From: JBCCDY01 sp039030555
GTDB taxonomy: Bacteria > Bacteroidota > Bacteroidia > Cytophagales > Cyclobacteriaceae
Length of the DNA: 64,000 bases
Assembly: GCA_039030555.1 (NCBI GenBank)
Contig: JBCCDY010000001.1
Location: forward strand, 124,001-188,000
Reading direction: 5' to 3'
The notes under the pieces are model-generated. The model was given only the letters and a program-made list of their open reading frames with translations, was not told the DNA's origin and searched no databases. A program made the translations under genes and the position numbers. Below are positions 45,327 to 54,646 of the stretch, one piece after another (within the stretch, counting starts at the first letter, position 1; each line of letters opens with the position of its first letter).

Positions 45327-46352
45327 ATGTCTTACCCCTGGAGAAAACGGCAGGTTGTTGTTCTGATTATCATTATAGCTCTAATTGTTTGGTACAACGA
45401 CAATCCAAGTCCTTCAAAACCGTTAGTCTCCATTTCAGGGAATACAATGGGCACGACTTACTCCATTAAATATTTGAACGAATCTGATAAAAACTATAAA
45501 AAAGAGATCGATTCGGTATTGGTTGTTTTTAATAATGCATTATCAACCTATATACCTAATTCTGAAATTTCAAGATTGAACGAGGATTCTCTATTTGAAT
45601 TCGAGTCGAATTTCACTCCTTCTGTTATGAAAAAAAGCGAAGAGATCTTTAAAAGGTCTGAAGGTGCGTTTGATCCAACAGTTGGACCTTTGGTAAATGC
45701 ATGGGGTTTTGGTTTTTCTGAACGCGATGATGTTCCAGATTCGGTACAGGTAGATTCTTTACTGAGACTGGTAGGTTTCGAAAAAATAAAGTTTGATGAA
45801 AACATGGTTCAAAAGCCCCTACAGTCCATACTTGATTTTAGCGCTATCGCTAAAGGTTATGGGGTAGATGTTATTGCAGAATTCCTGGAGTCTGAAAGAG
45901 TGTTTAGTTATTTCATTGAAATTGGCGGTGAGATTCGATGCAATGGGAATAGCGATAAAAAAAGGCCCTGGCGGGTTGGTATAACCATTCCTCATGAAGC
46001 TAACATCTCAAATGAGATTCAGGCGGTTATCTCTTTAGAAAATAAGTCTCTGGCAACTTCTGGTAATTATAGAAACTACTACGAAAAAGATGGTAAGCGC
46101 TACGCGCACACTATTGATCCGATAACTGGTTTTCCTGTAGAACATTCTTTATTAAGTGTTTCAGTAGTCGCGAAAGATTGCATGACTGCTGATGCCTGGG
46201 CCACTGCCTTTATGGTGATGGGGCTTGATAAAGCTAAAAATATCCTTGAAAATGAGGATGTTGAAGCTTATTTCATTTTTGCAGATTCATCCGGTAAGAC
46301 GACTTCTTTTTCGACCAAAGGGATTCAAAAATCTATTATTTCTGAAGGATGA
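45327..46352 (+). CDS. apbE: FAD:protein FMN transferase (ApbE)
   Basis: The product has 341 residues with an N-terminal membrane anchor (about 8-24). NTMGTTYSIKY, DFSAIAKGYGVDVIAEFL, EIGGEIRCNG and HTIDPITGFPVEHSLLSVSV, then AWATAFMVMG, are the ApbE landmarks for FAD binding and metal coordination. ApbE attaches FMN covalently to threonine or serine in target proteins such as NqrB, NqrC or RnfG. It is the first gene of an ATGA-linked operon with a methyltransferase and ZIP transporter. Confidence 0.93.
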   Translation: MSYPWRKRQVVVLIIIIALIVWYNDNPSPSKPLVSISGNTMGTTYSIKYLNESDKNYKKEIDSVLVVFNNALSTYIPNSEISRLNEDSLFEFESNFTPSVMKKSEEIFKRSEGAFDPTVGPLVNAWGFGFSERDDVPDSVQVDSLLRLVGFEKIKFDENMVQKPLQSILDFSAIAKGYGVDVIAEFLESERVFSYFIEIGGEIRCNGNSDKKRPWRVGITIPHEANISNEIQAVISLENKSLATSGNYRNYYEKDGKRYAHTIDPITGFPVEHSLLSVSVVAKDCMTADAWATAFMVMGLDKAKNILENEDVEAYFIFADSSGKTTSFSTKGIQKSIISEG

Positions 46353-47104
46353 AAGGACATTCTGAAGAAAAAACAGATGCAAAAGAATGGTTCGGAGAAT
46401 GGTTTGACTCTCCCTATTATCATATTCTTTATAAAAAAAGAGACTATTCCGAAGCTCAGTACTTTATTGATAAAGTAAAAGAGCATCTCAATTTCAAACC
46501 CTCTAACAAGATTTTAGACCTGGCGTGTGGCAAAGGGAGACATTCTATTTACCTCAATTCGAAGGGTTTGAATGTCGTTGGTTTGGATCTATCTGAGCAA
46601 AACATAGCATTTGCCAAAAGTTTTGAGAATGAAAAGTTGAAATTTTTTGTTCACGATATGCGAGAGCCTTTTCGTGAAGGGGCTTTCTGTTTTGTTCTGA
46701 ATATGTTTACAAGTTTCGGATACTTTGATTTCAAGGAAGAAGATCAACAAGTGATAAACTCCATTTCAACAAATCTGAAACCCGGTGGCGAACTCTTGTT
46801 AGACTTTCTTAATCCTTATAGGGTGGTTCATAAACTGGTAGCGTCAGAAAAGAAAATAGTTGAAAACATCGAATTCAACATCTCCAGAAAGTTCGAAGAA
46901 GGGTTCATCAAAAAAGATATCTCTTTTGAGGACCACAATAAAACTTACCAATTTCAAGAAAAAGTAAGGGCGATAAGAAAATCTACTTTTGAAGAATACT
47001 TCCAGAATGCGGGTTTGAGCGTTCAGGGAATTTTCGGCGATTATAATTTGAACTCCTACGATAAGGAGTCTTCCGAAAGAATGATCTTTATCTGTAAAAA
47101 ATAA
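46349..47104 (+). CDS. Class I SAM-dependent methyltransferase
   Basis: The product has 251 residues. ILDLACGKGRHSIYLNSKG is the glycine-rich SAM loop (motif I), VVGLDLSEQNI motif II, and FTSFGYF the post-II stretch of small-molecule methyltransferases. It overlaps the ApbE stop by 4 bp. The substrate cannot be inferred. The pattern resembles the UbiE/TehB-like branch rather than RNA methyltransferases. Confidence 0.85.
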   Translation: MKGHSEEKTDAKEWFGEWFDSPYYHILYKKRDYSEAQYFIDKVKEHLNFKPSNKILDLACGKGRHSIYLNSKGLNVVGLDLSEQNIAFAKSFENEKLKFFVHDMREPFREGAFCFVLNMFTSFGYFDFKEEDQQVINSISTNLKPGGELLLDFLNPYRVVHKLVASEKKIVENIEFNISRKFEEGFIKKDISFEDHNKTYQFQEKVRAIRKSTFEEYFQNAGLSVQGIFGDYNLNSYDKESSERMIFICKK

Positions 47105-47108
47105 GAAG

Positions 47109-47846
47109 TTGAACCAAGCCATCGCTTTATTTTTAATTGCCTTGTTATCAGGCTCTGTCGTCTTCTTTATTAAAAGTTCTCAAAAGATCGTTTTTAGACC
47201 TGCTCTTGTATTCTCAGGAGCTTTTTTCCTAAGTATCACCATTCTTCATATTCTTCCGGAGATCTACCTAAGCAATAACTCAGGGCATGTCGGTATATTT
47301 GTTGTCGCAGGTTATTTTCTTCAACAAGTCATTGAAATGTTCACTTCTGGCGTGGAGCATGGTCATTTACATCCACGAGAGCATATTATACATAATCATA
47401 AGCCTGCTTTCGGCTTGGTATTTGGCCTCTTTGTTCATGCTTTACTCGAAGGTTCAATACTTTTACATGGATATCATCAACATTCAGATCATGCAGGAAA
47501 CTCCGTTTTTTATGGTTTGGCTTTACATAAAGCAACTGCGGCTTTTGCCCTTATGACGGTGCTTGTTTGTCAATTTAAAAACCTGAAAACGGTCTGGGTC
47601 TTGCTCATCTTGTTCTCTGTAGCAAGTCCTTTAGGCTATTTCCTGAGTGATTTTCTTTTGAAATCTGATGTTATATCTTCCTATGCTCTGAACGTTATTT
47701 ATGCGCTTGTAGCGGGAAACTTTCTTCATATTTCAACAACTATTTTTTTTGAAAGCTCTCCCGGGCATGAACACAGTAAAAGAAATTTCATCGCAGCTTT
47801 ACTTGGAGCCTTATTAGCTATTGCGGGTGAATGGCTGAATTCTTAG
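47109..47846 (+). CDS. ZIP family metal transporter
   Basis: The product has 245 residues with about eight membrane helices. The histidine-rich loop HGHLHPREHIIHNHKP and helices carrying FGLFVHALLEGSILLHG and GLALHKATAAFALM hold the HxxxE-type metal ligands in helices 4 and 5. It should import zinc, iron or manganese. The start is TTG at 47109, 4 bp after the methyltransferase. Its end overlaps the convergent binding-protein gene by 4 bp. Confidence 0.88.
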   Translation: MNQAIALFLIALLSGSVVFFIKSSQKIVFRPALVFSGAFFLSITILHILPEIYLSNNSGHVGIFVVAGYFLQQVIEMFTSGVEHGHLHPREHIIHNHKPAFGLVFGLFVHALLEGSILLHGYHQHSDHAGNSVFYGLALHKATAAFALMTVLVCQFKNLKTVWVLLILFSVASPLGYFLSDFLLKSDVISSYALNVIYALVAGNFLHISTTIFFESSPGHEHSKRNFIAALLGALLAIAGEWLNS

Positions 47847-48682
47847 AGTAGTGCCAGAAATTTTGCTCCCAGATTTTTTGATACGATCTCACGATAGCGA
47901 CCACCTTTTTTGTATTCAGGAGTCAGAAACTCATTCCATATTGAGGTCCAATCAGAACCTTTAGGCATAATAAATCCTAATTCCTCACGATTATCACTCA
48001 CGCTCACAGGTTGTCTTTTTACTTCGAGCTTATTTGTAGTCGCATAATGATATTCAGTAAGGTCCACTACTGTAAACATCTTGGGGTTTTTCGATACTTT
48101 CGTCATTACTTCAGCAGGGCTATCTCCATATTCTATGGGTAGATCTTTGTAATGTATAGCCTTCATGGCCTTCATATAATTTACATGAGTAGTCCCACCA
48201 ACAACGATTCCTGAATAGCCTTTATACGTTTCATCAAGGTCTTTCATATTATCGATCATAGGTGCCGATTTGTGTGTCAGCATAATCATAGGATTAGAGA
48301 TAAATGGTGGTGTGAAATCCATAACCTTCTTCCTTTTAGAAGTAATCGTAACATTCGAGAGCCCCAACACGCCTCCTTCAGAATTCTGGACTGTATTAAG
48401 AAATTTACCCCAGTCACTCTCTTTTTTTTCGTAATCTATAATCAAATCAACTCCATGATTCTTTTCGACATAAGATGAGAAGTCATTCAAAATATCAACA
48501 CAAAGGCCTTTCATTTTACCATTCTCTTTATACACCATACCTGTCCCTTCATAGTAAACGACAGATACTTTTCCACTCCCTTTCTCTTTAGCTGACTGCC
48601 AACTTTGACCTACAAAAGAGCCCTGGGAAAGAGCATAAGTTGAGAATAAAAAGAAAAGGGAAAAGAGCTTTAAGTGATTCAT
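47843..48682 (-). CDS. Periplasmic amino-acid-type substrate-binding protein
   Basis: From ATG 48682 the product has 279 residues with a signal peptide (cleaved near STYALSQG). The body follows SBP_bac_3: GTGMVYKENGKMKGLCVDILNDF, then SNVTITSKRKKVMDFTPPFI, GIVVGGTTHVNYMKA and a C-terminal EEFLTPEYKKG-like end. There is no lipobox and no ABC permease or ATPase neighbour, so it may act as a stand-alone sensor or an orphan receptor. A longer start at 48727 is rejected in favour of the signal. Confidence 0.85.
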   Translation of the reverse strand: MNHLKLFSLFFLFSTYALSQGSFVGQSWQSAKEKGSGKVSVVYYEGTGMVYKENGKMKGLCVDILNDFSSYVEKNHGVDLIIDYEKKESDWGKFLNTVQNSEGGVLGLSNVTITSKRKKVMDFTPPFISNPMIMLTHKSAPMIDNMKDLDETYKGYSGIVVGGTTHVNYMKAMKAIHYKDLPIEYGDSPAEVMTKVSKNPKMFTVVDLTEYHYATTNKLEVKRQPVSVSDNREELGFIMPKGSDWTSIWNEFLTPEYKKGGRYREIVSKNLGAKFLALL

Positions 48683-48765
48683 AGCTTTTGGTTTATCTAC
48701 TTGAAACTTAATGAATTCAAACTTCATTTTCCAACTAGAGTGGATAAATTATAAGCTCAATTATT

Positions 48766-49986
48766 TCAATTGAACAAAATGAATAGTTGCGCCAAGCCCG
48801 CTAAAAATCCCAGAAATGCTCCAACAAGAATAAGCTTCGTTTCATCTTCCTGAAAAACCGGCCTAAGAAACCCCTGAAAGTCTTCGGGAGGTAAATTGGA
48901 CATCCTAACCTTCATGGTTTCTTCCAGGTTCAAAGCTTCTTCGGTATAGCCATAAATTTGCTTGGCTGTAATCCTCATATCTTCTATTACGCCGGAAGAA
49001 GCAATGTTTTTAGCGTTATCGTAAGTATTTCTTCCTGATAATAATTTGATCAGATCTTTCGAGCCCCCTACCGTAAGGTCTATCGATTTACTGACATACT
49101 TCCTGATGATCTGAATTAATTCTGGTGAAGCCTTACCATGCATTATGGTCTCGAAAATATTTCTTGAATTGATAATATTAGTGGCTACCAGTTCTGAGTA
49201 GGCCTGAGCTACTTCTTTTTGACGTTTTATAAACAACCCCTGTATTTTAAATATTCCTAAGTTAATTGGATGCAAGGGCTTGAAGATGAGTTTTAAAGCT
49301 ACCCAGTTCGTGGCGAACCCAACAAATAAGCCGGCTACCGGAAGAAACCACCAGGGTTTATAGAAATACCATGTGACCATTTGAATTAATCCGAATAGAA
49401 ATCCAAAATAAAACCCTGACCGTTCAATGAAACGAAATTCTTGCTCCCCGCATCGAATAAATATTTCATTTAATAGCCTTCTGTTCTTAACTAAAGTTCG
49501 AATGACCATACCTTTCAAATCGAAAAGGCTGGAAATTTTCTCTTTGATCTCAGCCATCATTTCCCGGAGGATCATCGGAAGATTTTCTTTCGACTTTTGA
49601 TAAATACTGGTTTTCACTGGACCGGGAAGCCCTATCCAGACTAAAGGAGCCTGAGCTTCCATAACTTCATTGACAATTCTTTTTGATAGGCGCTCCACCT
49701 CTGGCTGCATTTGTTCTGCTGCCACGTTAGGGTCTATCTGCTCAAAGCGTTCTTCGACAGTGATTAGTTTTTTAGTTAGTATATCAACAGACTTTGAAGC
49801 CATTTTTGCGGCCTTAGAAGGAATTATGCCCTGCCATCCCAGATATGGAGGTATGCCAATAAATTCTAATGGATAGAACGTCATTTTTAAGGCGAGGACG
49901 TTAGTACCCCACCCGACTACGGCACTGATTACAGGAATCAAGGCATAAAGCCACCAATCTGGATTTTCATTAAAAAATTCAACCAT
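48766..49986 (-). CDS. DUF445 family membrane protein with internal duplication
   Basis: The product has 406 residues. Membrane helices occur at the N-terminus, near 190-225 and at the C-terminus. Two segments share a pattern: GWGTNVLALKMTFYPLEFIG (about 24-43) and GFATNWVALKLIFKPLHPIN (about 223-242), each followed by about 15 residues and a KxxE/KAAKxA-type helix, so the protein looks duplicated. DUF445 function is unknown. It is the last gene of the long leftward run that begins at cysC. Confidence 0.88.
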   Translation of the reverse strand: MVEFFNENPDWWLYALIPVISAVVGWGTNVLALKMTFYPLEFIGIPPYLGWQGIIPSKAAKMASKSVDILTKKLITVEERFEQIDPNVAAEQMQPEVERLSKRIVNEVMEAQAPLVWIGLPGPVKTSIYQKSKENLPMILREMMAEIKEKISSLFDLKGMVIRTLVKNRRLLNEIFIRCGEQEFRFIERSGFYFGFLFGLIQMVTWYFYKPWWFLPVAGLFVGFATNWVALKLIFKPLHPINLGIFKIQGLFIKRQKEVAQAYSELVATNIINSRNIFETIMHGKASPELIQIIRKYVSKSIDLTVGGSKDLIKLLSGRNTYDNAKNIASSGVIEDMRITAKQIYGYTEEALNLEETMKVRMSNLPPEDFQGFLRPVFQEDETKLILVGAFLGFLAGLAQLFILFN

Positions 49987-50044
49987 TCAGGTGCATATCA
50001 ACTTCGAATTTCTGCAAATATCACGAAAATAAGATCACTAATTA

Positions 50045-50821
50045 TCATTCCCCGAAATCCCGGGGCTGAAAAAGGCTTTTCAAAAGTGGTATCTGGAAGA
50101 TCAATATAGCTTCTATGCTTCCTATTAATGCTCCTATAGTAACATCAACAGGTCTATGAACACCTAAAGTGACTCTGGAAACTGCAATCAAAGAAGCCCA
50201 GATTAAAGGAAGAAAATACAGTGATTTTGTGAGTTGAAATCTACTGCCTAGCAAAACGAATGATAAAATGGATCCTAACAAAAATGCATTCTGGGCGTGG
50301 CCTGAAGGGAAACTATGACCAGTAGAGTGAATCCAGTGCTCCAGAACGTTCTGGTTGAAATAGGCAGTTTCTTCTTTTTTAACTGACGCCATAGAACGCA
50401 CATAATTAGATCTTTCTTCAAGCTGCTGTCTGCTATAAACAGAATCTGCTTTAACAATACCCATATTTTCAAGGTAAACAATGGACGGTCTTGCGTGGCC
50501 TATCGATCTTTTCAGAACCACCTCATTAAAATCAGAGGCTAATTTAATTGTTAGAAGCGTTGAAATGGTAAAAACAAAGAATACAAATAACCCTTTTTTG
50601 AGTGTAATGTGAGAAATCGCCAGAATTAATCCTCCGAAAACAGTTAATAAAATAGACCCCTTAGCTACTCCTGTATTTGTGATAGTTAACCAAAAATCAG
50701 CTAGTACGTGATTTGCTCTATAGGCTGAAAAAGAAACCGGAAACAGGAAAACAACCACGCCTACAAGCATGACCATAAAAAGTGCCAGATAGATTACTTT
50801 CTTCTTGGCATTCTTATTCAT
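50045..50821 (-). CDS. PAP2-family phosphatase
   Basis: The product has 258 residues with about six membrane helices. The acid-phosphatase triad is complete: KRSIGHARPS (KX6RP), STGHSFPSGHAQ (PSGH) and SRVTLGVHRPVD (SRX5HX3D). It would dephosphorylate a lipid phosphate such as undecaprenyl pyrophosphate or lipid A. Located 3 bp after the hydroxyacyl-CoA dehydrogenase on the same strand. Confidence 0.92.
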   Translation of the reverse strand: MNKNAKKKVIYLALFMVMLVGVVVFLFPVSFSAYRANHVLADFWLTITNTGVAKGSILLTVFGGLILAISHITLKKGLFVFFVFTISTLLTIKLASDFNEVVLKRSIGHARPSIVYLENMGIVKADSVYSRQQLEERSNYVRSMASVKKEETAYFNQNVLEHWIHSTGHSFPSGHAQNAFLLGSILSFVLLGSRFQLTKSLYFLPLIWASLIAVSRVTLGVHRPVDVTIGALIGSIEAILIFQIPLLKSLFQPRDFGE

Positions 50822-50824
50822 AGA

Positions 50825-51688
50825 TTATTTAGAATAGTCGTAAAATCCTTTGCCTGATTTTTTTCCGTGATGCCCGGCATCAGCTTTTTGTTGTTGAATA
50901 CGACTCGGTCTGAATTTAGAATCGAAATGAAAGGACTCAAACATGGATTGCGTCACTGAAAAATTCGTATCTACTCCAATGAGATCCATCAGTTTAAAAG
51001 GCCCCATTTTAAAACCGGACGATTCTAACATAGCATCAATGGTTTCCACATCTGCCACTCCTTCTTCCAGCATTTTAAGGCTTTCCACATAATAATGCCT
51101 TGCGACACGGTTGACAATAAATCCGGGGGAATCCTTAGCGTGAACTGGAACTTTACCCAGTTTTTTTGAAAGCTCGTAAACAATTTCAGCTACTTGTGGA
51201 TCGGTTGAAGCTCCTGAGATCACTTCTACCAGTTTCATAATATGAGCCGGATTGAAAAAATGCATTCCAATGAAACGCTCGGGGTTTTTCAGGTCGACTG
51301 CTATTCTCGTTATCGGGATAGAAGAAGTGTTGGAGGCCAATATGCTATCCTGATCATTTATTTCTTCCAACTGTGCGAAAAAGCTCTTCTTGATATCAAG
51401 CTTTTCTACAATTGCTTCTACAATCAAGTCAGTGACAAGATCATTTTGATCATCTGAAATCTTTAACCTAGAAAGGGCATCTGATTTTTTTTCTTCACTA
51501 ACTTTTCCTTTTTCTATTCCCTTATTTAGGTTTTTCTCTATCTGATGGTAAGCTATTTCCAGCTGCTTTTTTGAAAGGTCGTAAAGAATGGTTTCAAACC
51601 CTGCCATCGCTGAAATCTGGGCAATACCCAAACCCATGGTTCCCGCACCTGCAACACCTATTTTTTTTATTTGGTTGAGTTTTTTCAT
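50825..51688 (-). CDS. 3-hydroxyacyl-CoA dehydrogenase (3-hydroxybutyryl type)
   Basis: The product has 287 residues, the length of the single-function enzyme. GAGTMGLGIAQISAMAGF is the NAD-binding loop, SNTSSIPITRIA and GMHFFNPAHIMKLVEVI the catalytic region with the His-Glu pair, and GPFKLMDLIGVD the C-terminal helix domain. It interconverts 3-hydroxybutyryl-CoA and acetoacetyl-CoA; the direction cannot be told. The dehydrogenase is expressed with the PAP2 gene behind it. Confidence 0.93.
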   Translation of the reverse strand: MKKLNQIKKIGVAGAGTMGLGIAQISAMAGFETILYDLSKKQLEIAYHQIEKNLNKGIEKGKVSEEKKSDALSRLKISDDQNDLVTDLIVEAIVEKLDIKKSFFAQLEEINDQDSILASNTSSIPITRIAVDLKNPERFIGMHFFNPAHIMKLVEVISGASTDPQVAEIVYELSKKLGKVPVHAKDSPGFIVNRVARHYYVESLKMLEEGVADVETIDAMLESSGFKMGPFKLMDLIGVDTNFSVTQSMFESFHFDSKFRPSRIQQQKADAGHHGKKSGKGFYDYSK

Positions 51689-51747
51689 AATCCGGTTTGA
51701 TCGGTCGAACCACTTTAATTAGTCTGACTGATGGAAGATCAAGTTTT

Positions 51748-52797
51748 TCAGAGTGTAATTCTTGAAAACTGTTTCAGAAAGCGTACATCGTTCTCTGTAT
51801 ACAATCTAAGATCATTAACCTGAAATTTCAACTGTGCTATTCGCTCTATGCCCATTCCGAAAGCAAAACCAGTATACTTTTCGGAATCAATATCACAGTT
51901 TTCAAGAACATTAGGATCTACCATTCCTGAACCTAGAATTTCCACCCAACCGGTATATTTACAAATATTACACCCCTCGCCATGACAGATCAGGCAGGAA
52001 ATATCCATTTCAGCACTTGGTTCTGTAAACGGGAAGAATGATGGCCTGAAACGTATTTTTATATCCTTATGAAATAGTTCTTTGGCGAAGTGATACAGGG
52101 TCTGCTTCAGGTCTTTGAAGCTTACATTTTCATTGATATAAATTCCCTCTACCTGATGAAACATACAATGCGCCCGGGCAGAAATTGCTTCATTTCGATA
52201 AACACGACCCGGCATAATTGCTCGGATAGGTGGTTTCTGGTTCTCCATCAAACGGATCTGAACGTTTGAAGTGTGTGTTCTCAGAACGATATCTTCTTCT
52301 CCATCTTTCGATCCTTTCTTGATAAAAAAAGTATCCTGCATTTCCCTTGCCGGGTGATTTGGGGGAAAGTTTAACGCAGTGAAATTGTGAAAATCATCTT
52401 CAATCTCTGGCCCATCGGCCACACTGAAGCCTATTCGCTCAAAGATCTGAATGATCCTTGCCCTGATCTGCGTCAGCGGATGAACTGCACCAACTTCGTC
52501 ATCTTGAGGCGGCAAAGTAAGATCGACCGGGGCTGCCTTTTTAACTTGCTTTGCTCCTTTAAAGAGTTCTACTGATGCTTTAAACTTATCTTCAGCTAAA
52601 TTTTTAAGTTCATTCAGGGAAACGCCAAAGCTCTTACGATTTTCAGGAGCTACATTCCTCATTTCTCCAAATAACTCGCCAAGCACGTTTTTACGCCCGA
52701 TAAATCTCAAACGGTATTTTTCCAGTTCCTCTTCATTAGAAATGGAGAAAGCTTCTATTTCCTTTTTATAAGATTCAATTTTTTCTTCAGCTGACAT
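51748..52797 (-). CDS. pheS: Phenylalanine-tRNA ligase alpha subunit
   Basis: The product has 349 residues. A coiled-coil N-terminus leads to the class II aminoacyl-tRNA synthetase core: VADGPEIEDDFHNFTALNFP, HTSNVQIR (motif 2 region) and GFAFGMGIERIAQLKF (motif 3). RPSFFPFTEPSAEMDISC is the PheS signature. It forms a heterotetramer with PheT, which is not adjacent. The leftward neighbours are metabolic genes. Confidence 0.97.
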   Translation of the reverse strand: MSAEEKIESYKKEIEAFSISNEEELEKYRLRFIGRKNVLGELFGEMRNVAPENRKSFGVSLNELKNLAEDKFKASVELFKGAKQVKKAAPVDLTLPPQDDEVGAVHPLTQIRARIIQIFERIGFSVADGPEIEDDFHNFTALNFPPNHPAREMQDTFFIKKGSKDGEEDIVLRTHTSNVQIRLMENQKPPIRAIMPGRVYRNEAISARAHCMFHQVEGIYINENVSFKDLKQTLYHFAKELFHKDIKIRFRPSFFPFTEPSAEMDISCLICHGEGCNICKYTGWVEILGSGMVDPNVLENCDIDSEKYTGFAFGMGIERIAQLKFQVNDLRLYTENDVRFLKQFSRITL

Positions 52798-52814
52798 CTC
52801 AGTAGTAAGTTCTT

Positions 52815-53228
52815 TTATGAAAATTCTGAAGATCTTGCTTTAGCGCGCTCTTCAACTAAAACGTAAATTAGTGCATTTGTAAAAATTACTAGCATTGCCC
52901 ACCAAAAACCATATCGAGAGGAAATCCACGTACTGGCTCCGTAAGAATGAGCTATAACAACAAACAGAATAAAAATTCTCGAGACTAGTCTTGGCAAATA
53001 ATAGCCTGCTACTATGATTATGGCTATCCAAATTCCTGATATCAAAAATAAGCCATAAACACTGTTTGCCATCAAAACCGCCCCTAGGGGATTTCCTTCG
53101 TTGGCTTTAGATAAATTACCCTGCCAGTATTCAGGATCTTGATGAACAATAGTAACAGTGATATCTAAAATACTAGCGAATAAGGCAGGTATAAGGCATA
53201 TGAGCTTTGCTGCTTTATTCTTTCTCAT
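52815..53228 (-). CDS. Hypothetical membrane protein between cysN and pheS
   Basis: The product has 137 residues and four predicted membrane helices (about 8-27, 52-73, 77-99, 107-124). An extracytoplasmic stretch after the first helix reads HQDPEYWQGNLSKANEGNPLGAVLM; the W-rich helix IYGFWWAMLV comes late. No family is recognised. It starts 6 bp after the cysN stop and ends 17 bp before pheS, so it is transcribed with the sulfate activation genes, but nothing in its sequence proves a role in that pathway. Confidence 0.65.
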   Translation of the reverse strand: MRKNKAAKLICLIPALFASILDITVTIVHQDPEYWQGNLSKANEGNPLGAVLMANSVYGLFLISGIWIAIIIVAGYYLPRLVSRIFILFVVIAHSYGASTWISSRYGFWWAMLVIFTNALIYVLVEERAKARSSEFS

Positions 53229-53234
53229 TCTAGA

Positions 53235-54524
53235 CTAGATGATCATTCCGGCACCAACTGTTTCATTGGTGAACTCATCAATCAAAATTAAACTTCCGGT
53301 TGATCTATTCTTTTTGTAGCTATCAAAAAACACAGGTTGTGCTGTTCTGATCATCACTCGTCCAATATCATTCAGCTTGATGGTTTTATCATCTTCAATC
53401 CTATGTAGTGTATTGATATCCACTTTGTAGCGAACGTCTTTTACAATCGCTTTCATCTCCTTAGTGGTGTGGCGTAAAATATATTTACCCCCCTGATTTA
53501 ATGGTTTTTCGTTTAGCCAGCTAATCATCACCTCCAATTCCTGACCAACGTGTGGCTGGTTGTTTGGACGAACGATCATATCGCCTCTGCTTATATCGAT
53601 CTCGTCTTCGAGGGTTAGTACCACAGACATCGGAGGAAAAGCTTCGTCAATCTTACCATCAATGGTTTCTATTGACTTTATTTTAGAAGTAAATCCTGAA
53701 GGCAAAGCAACAACTTCATCGCCCTGCTTATAGACACCTCCTTCTACTCTTCCTGCGTAACCTCTAAAATCCCTGTTATCATCAGATTGAGGCCTAATTA
53801 CATACTGAACAGGAAACCTGCAATCCACAAAATTTGCATCACTGCTTATGTGGACATTTTCAAGAGTGTGAAGGAGGGTTGCTCCATTGTACCAATCCAT
53901 GCTCTCGGATTTGTCTACGACGTTATCACCTTTTAATGCACTGATCGGAATAATTCGAATATCAGGAATATCCAGCTTGGAGCTAAACTCCTCAAAATCT
54001 GTTTTGATCTTTTCGAAAACTTCCTGTTTGTAATCAACGAGGTCCATTTTGTTTATACATAAAACCAAATGCTTGATCTGCAACAAAGAAGCTATAAAAG
54101 AATGCCTGCACGTCTGCTCTACAACCCCTTTTCTTGCATCGACAAGAGCTATGGCGAGGTTAGCCGTACTGGCTCCGGTAACCATGTTTCTTGTGTACTG
54201 AATATGACCCGGCGTATCAGCAATAATGAACTTTCGCTTGGGAGTAGCAAAATATCTATATGCCACATCTATTGTGATCCCTTGCTCTCTTTCTGCCCTA
54301 AGGCCGTCAGTCAACAGGGCCAGATTTACATAATCGTCCCCTTTTTGCTCGCTAGCTTGCTCTATCGACTCCATCTGATCCTCGAAAATTGCTTTCGAGT
54401 CGTAAAGAAGTCTCCCAATTAAAGTGCTCTTCCCGTCATCAACACTTCCTGCCGTTGTGAAACGAAGCAGGTCCATGTTTAAATATTTTTCTGAATCTAG
54501 TTTTAAGTCTTCTTCAGTAGTCAT
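53235..54524 (-). CDS. cysN: Sulfate adenylyltransferase subunit 1 (GTPase), CysN
   Basis: The product has 429 residues. The GTP-binding motifs are complete: GSVDDGKST (26-34), DTPGHIQYTRN and NKMDLVD. Two beta-barrel domains follow. CysN hydrolyses GTP to drive ATP sulfurylase formation of adenosine phosphosulfate by CysD. It lacks a fused APS kinase domain, in agreement with the separate cysC. The gap from cysD is 122 bp and it continues the leftward run. Confidence 0.95.
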   Translation of the reverse strand: MTTEEDLKLDSEKYLNMDLLRFTTAGSVDDGKSTLIGRLLYDSKAIFEDQMESIEQASEQKGDDYVNLALLTDGLRAEREQGITIDVAYRYFATPKRKFIIADTPGHIQYTRNMVTGASTANLAIALVDARKGVVEQTCRHSFIASLLQIKHLVLCINKMDLVDYKQEVFEKIKTDFEEFSSKLDIPDIRIIPISALKGDNVVDKSESMDWYNGATLLHTLENVHISSDANFVDCRFPVQYVIRPQSDDNRDFRGYAGRVEGGVYKQGDEVVALPSGFTSKIKSIETIDGKIDEAFPPMSVVLTLEDEIDISRGDMIVRPNNQPHVGQELEVMISWLNEKPLNQGGKYILRHTTKEMKAIVKDVRYKVDINTLHRIEDDKTIKLNDIGRVMIRTAQPVFFDSYKKNRSTGSLILIDEFTNETVGAGMII

Positions 54525-54646
54525 GTCAAATTTTTTCTAATTGAAAGGTTTTTAACCTGCTTTATTAGTATGCTGACCAATCTCAAACTTTGACCCTTTA
54601 TTCAGGATACAAATTTGATGATCGTCCATTCTTAATTGATAATTAA

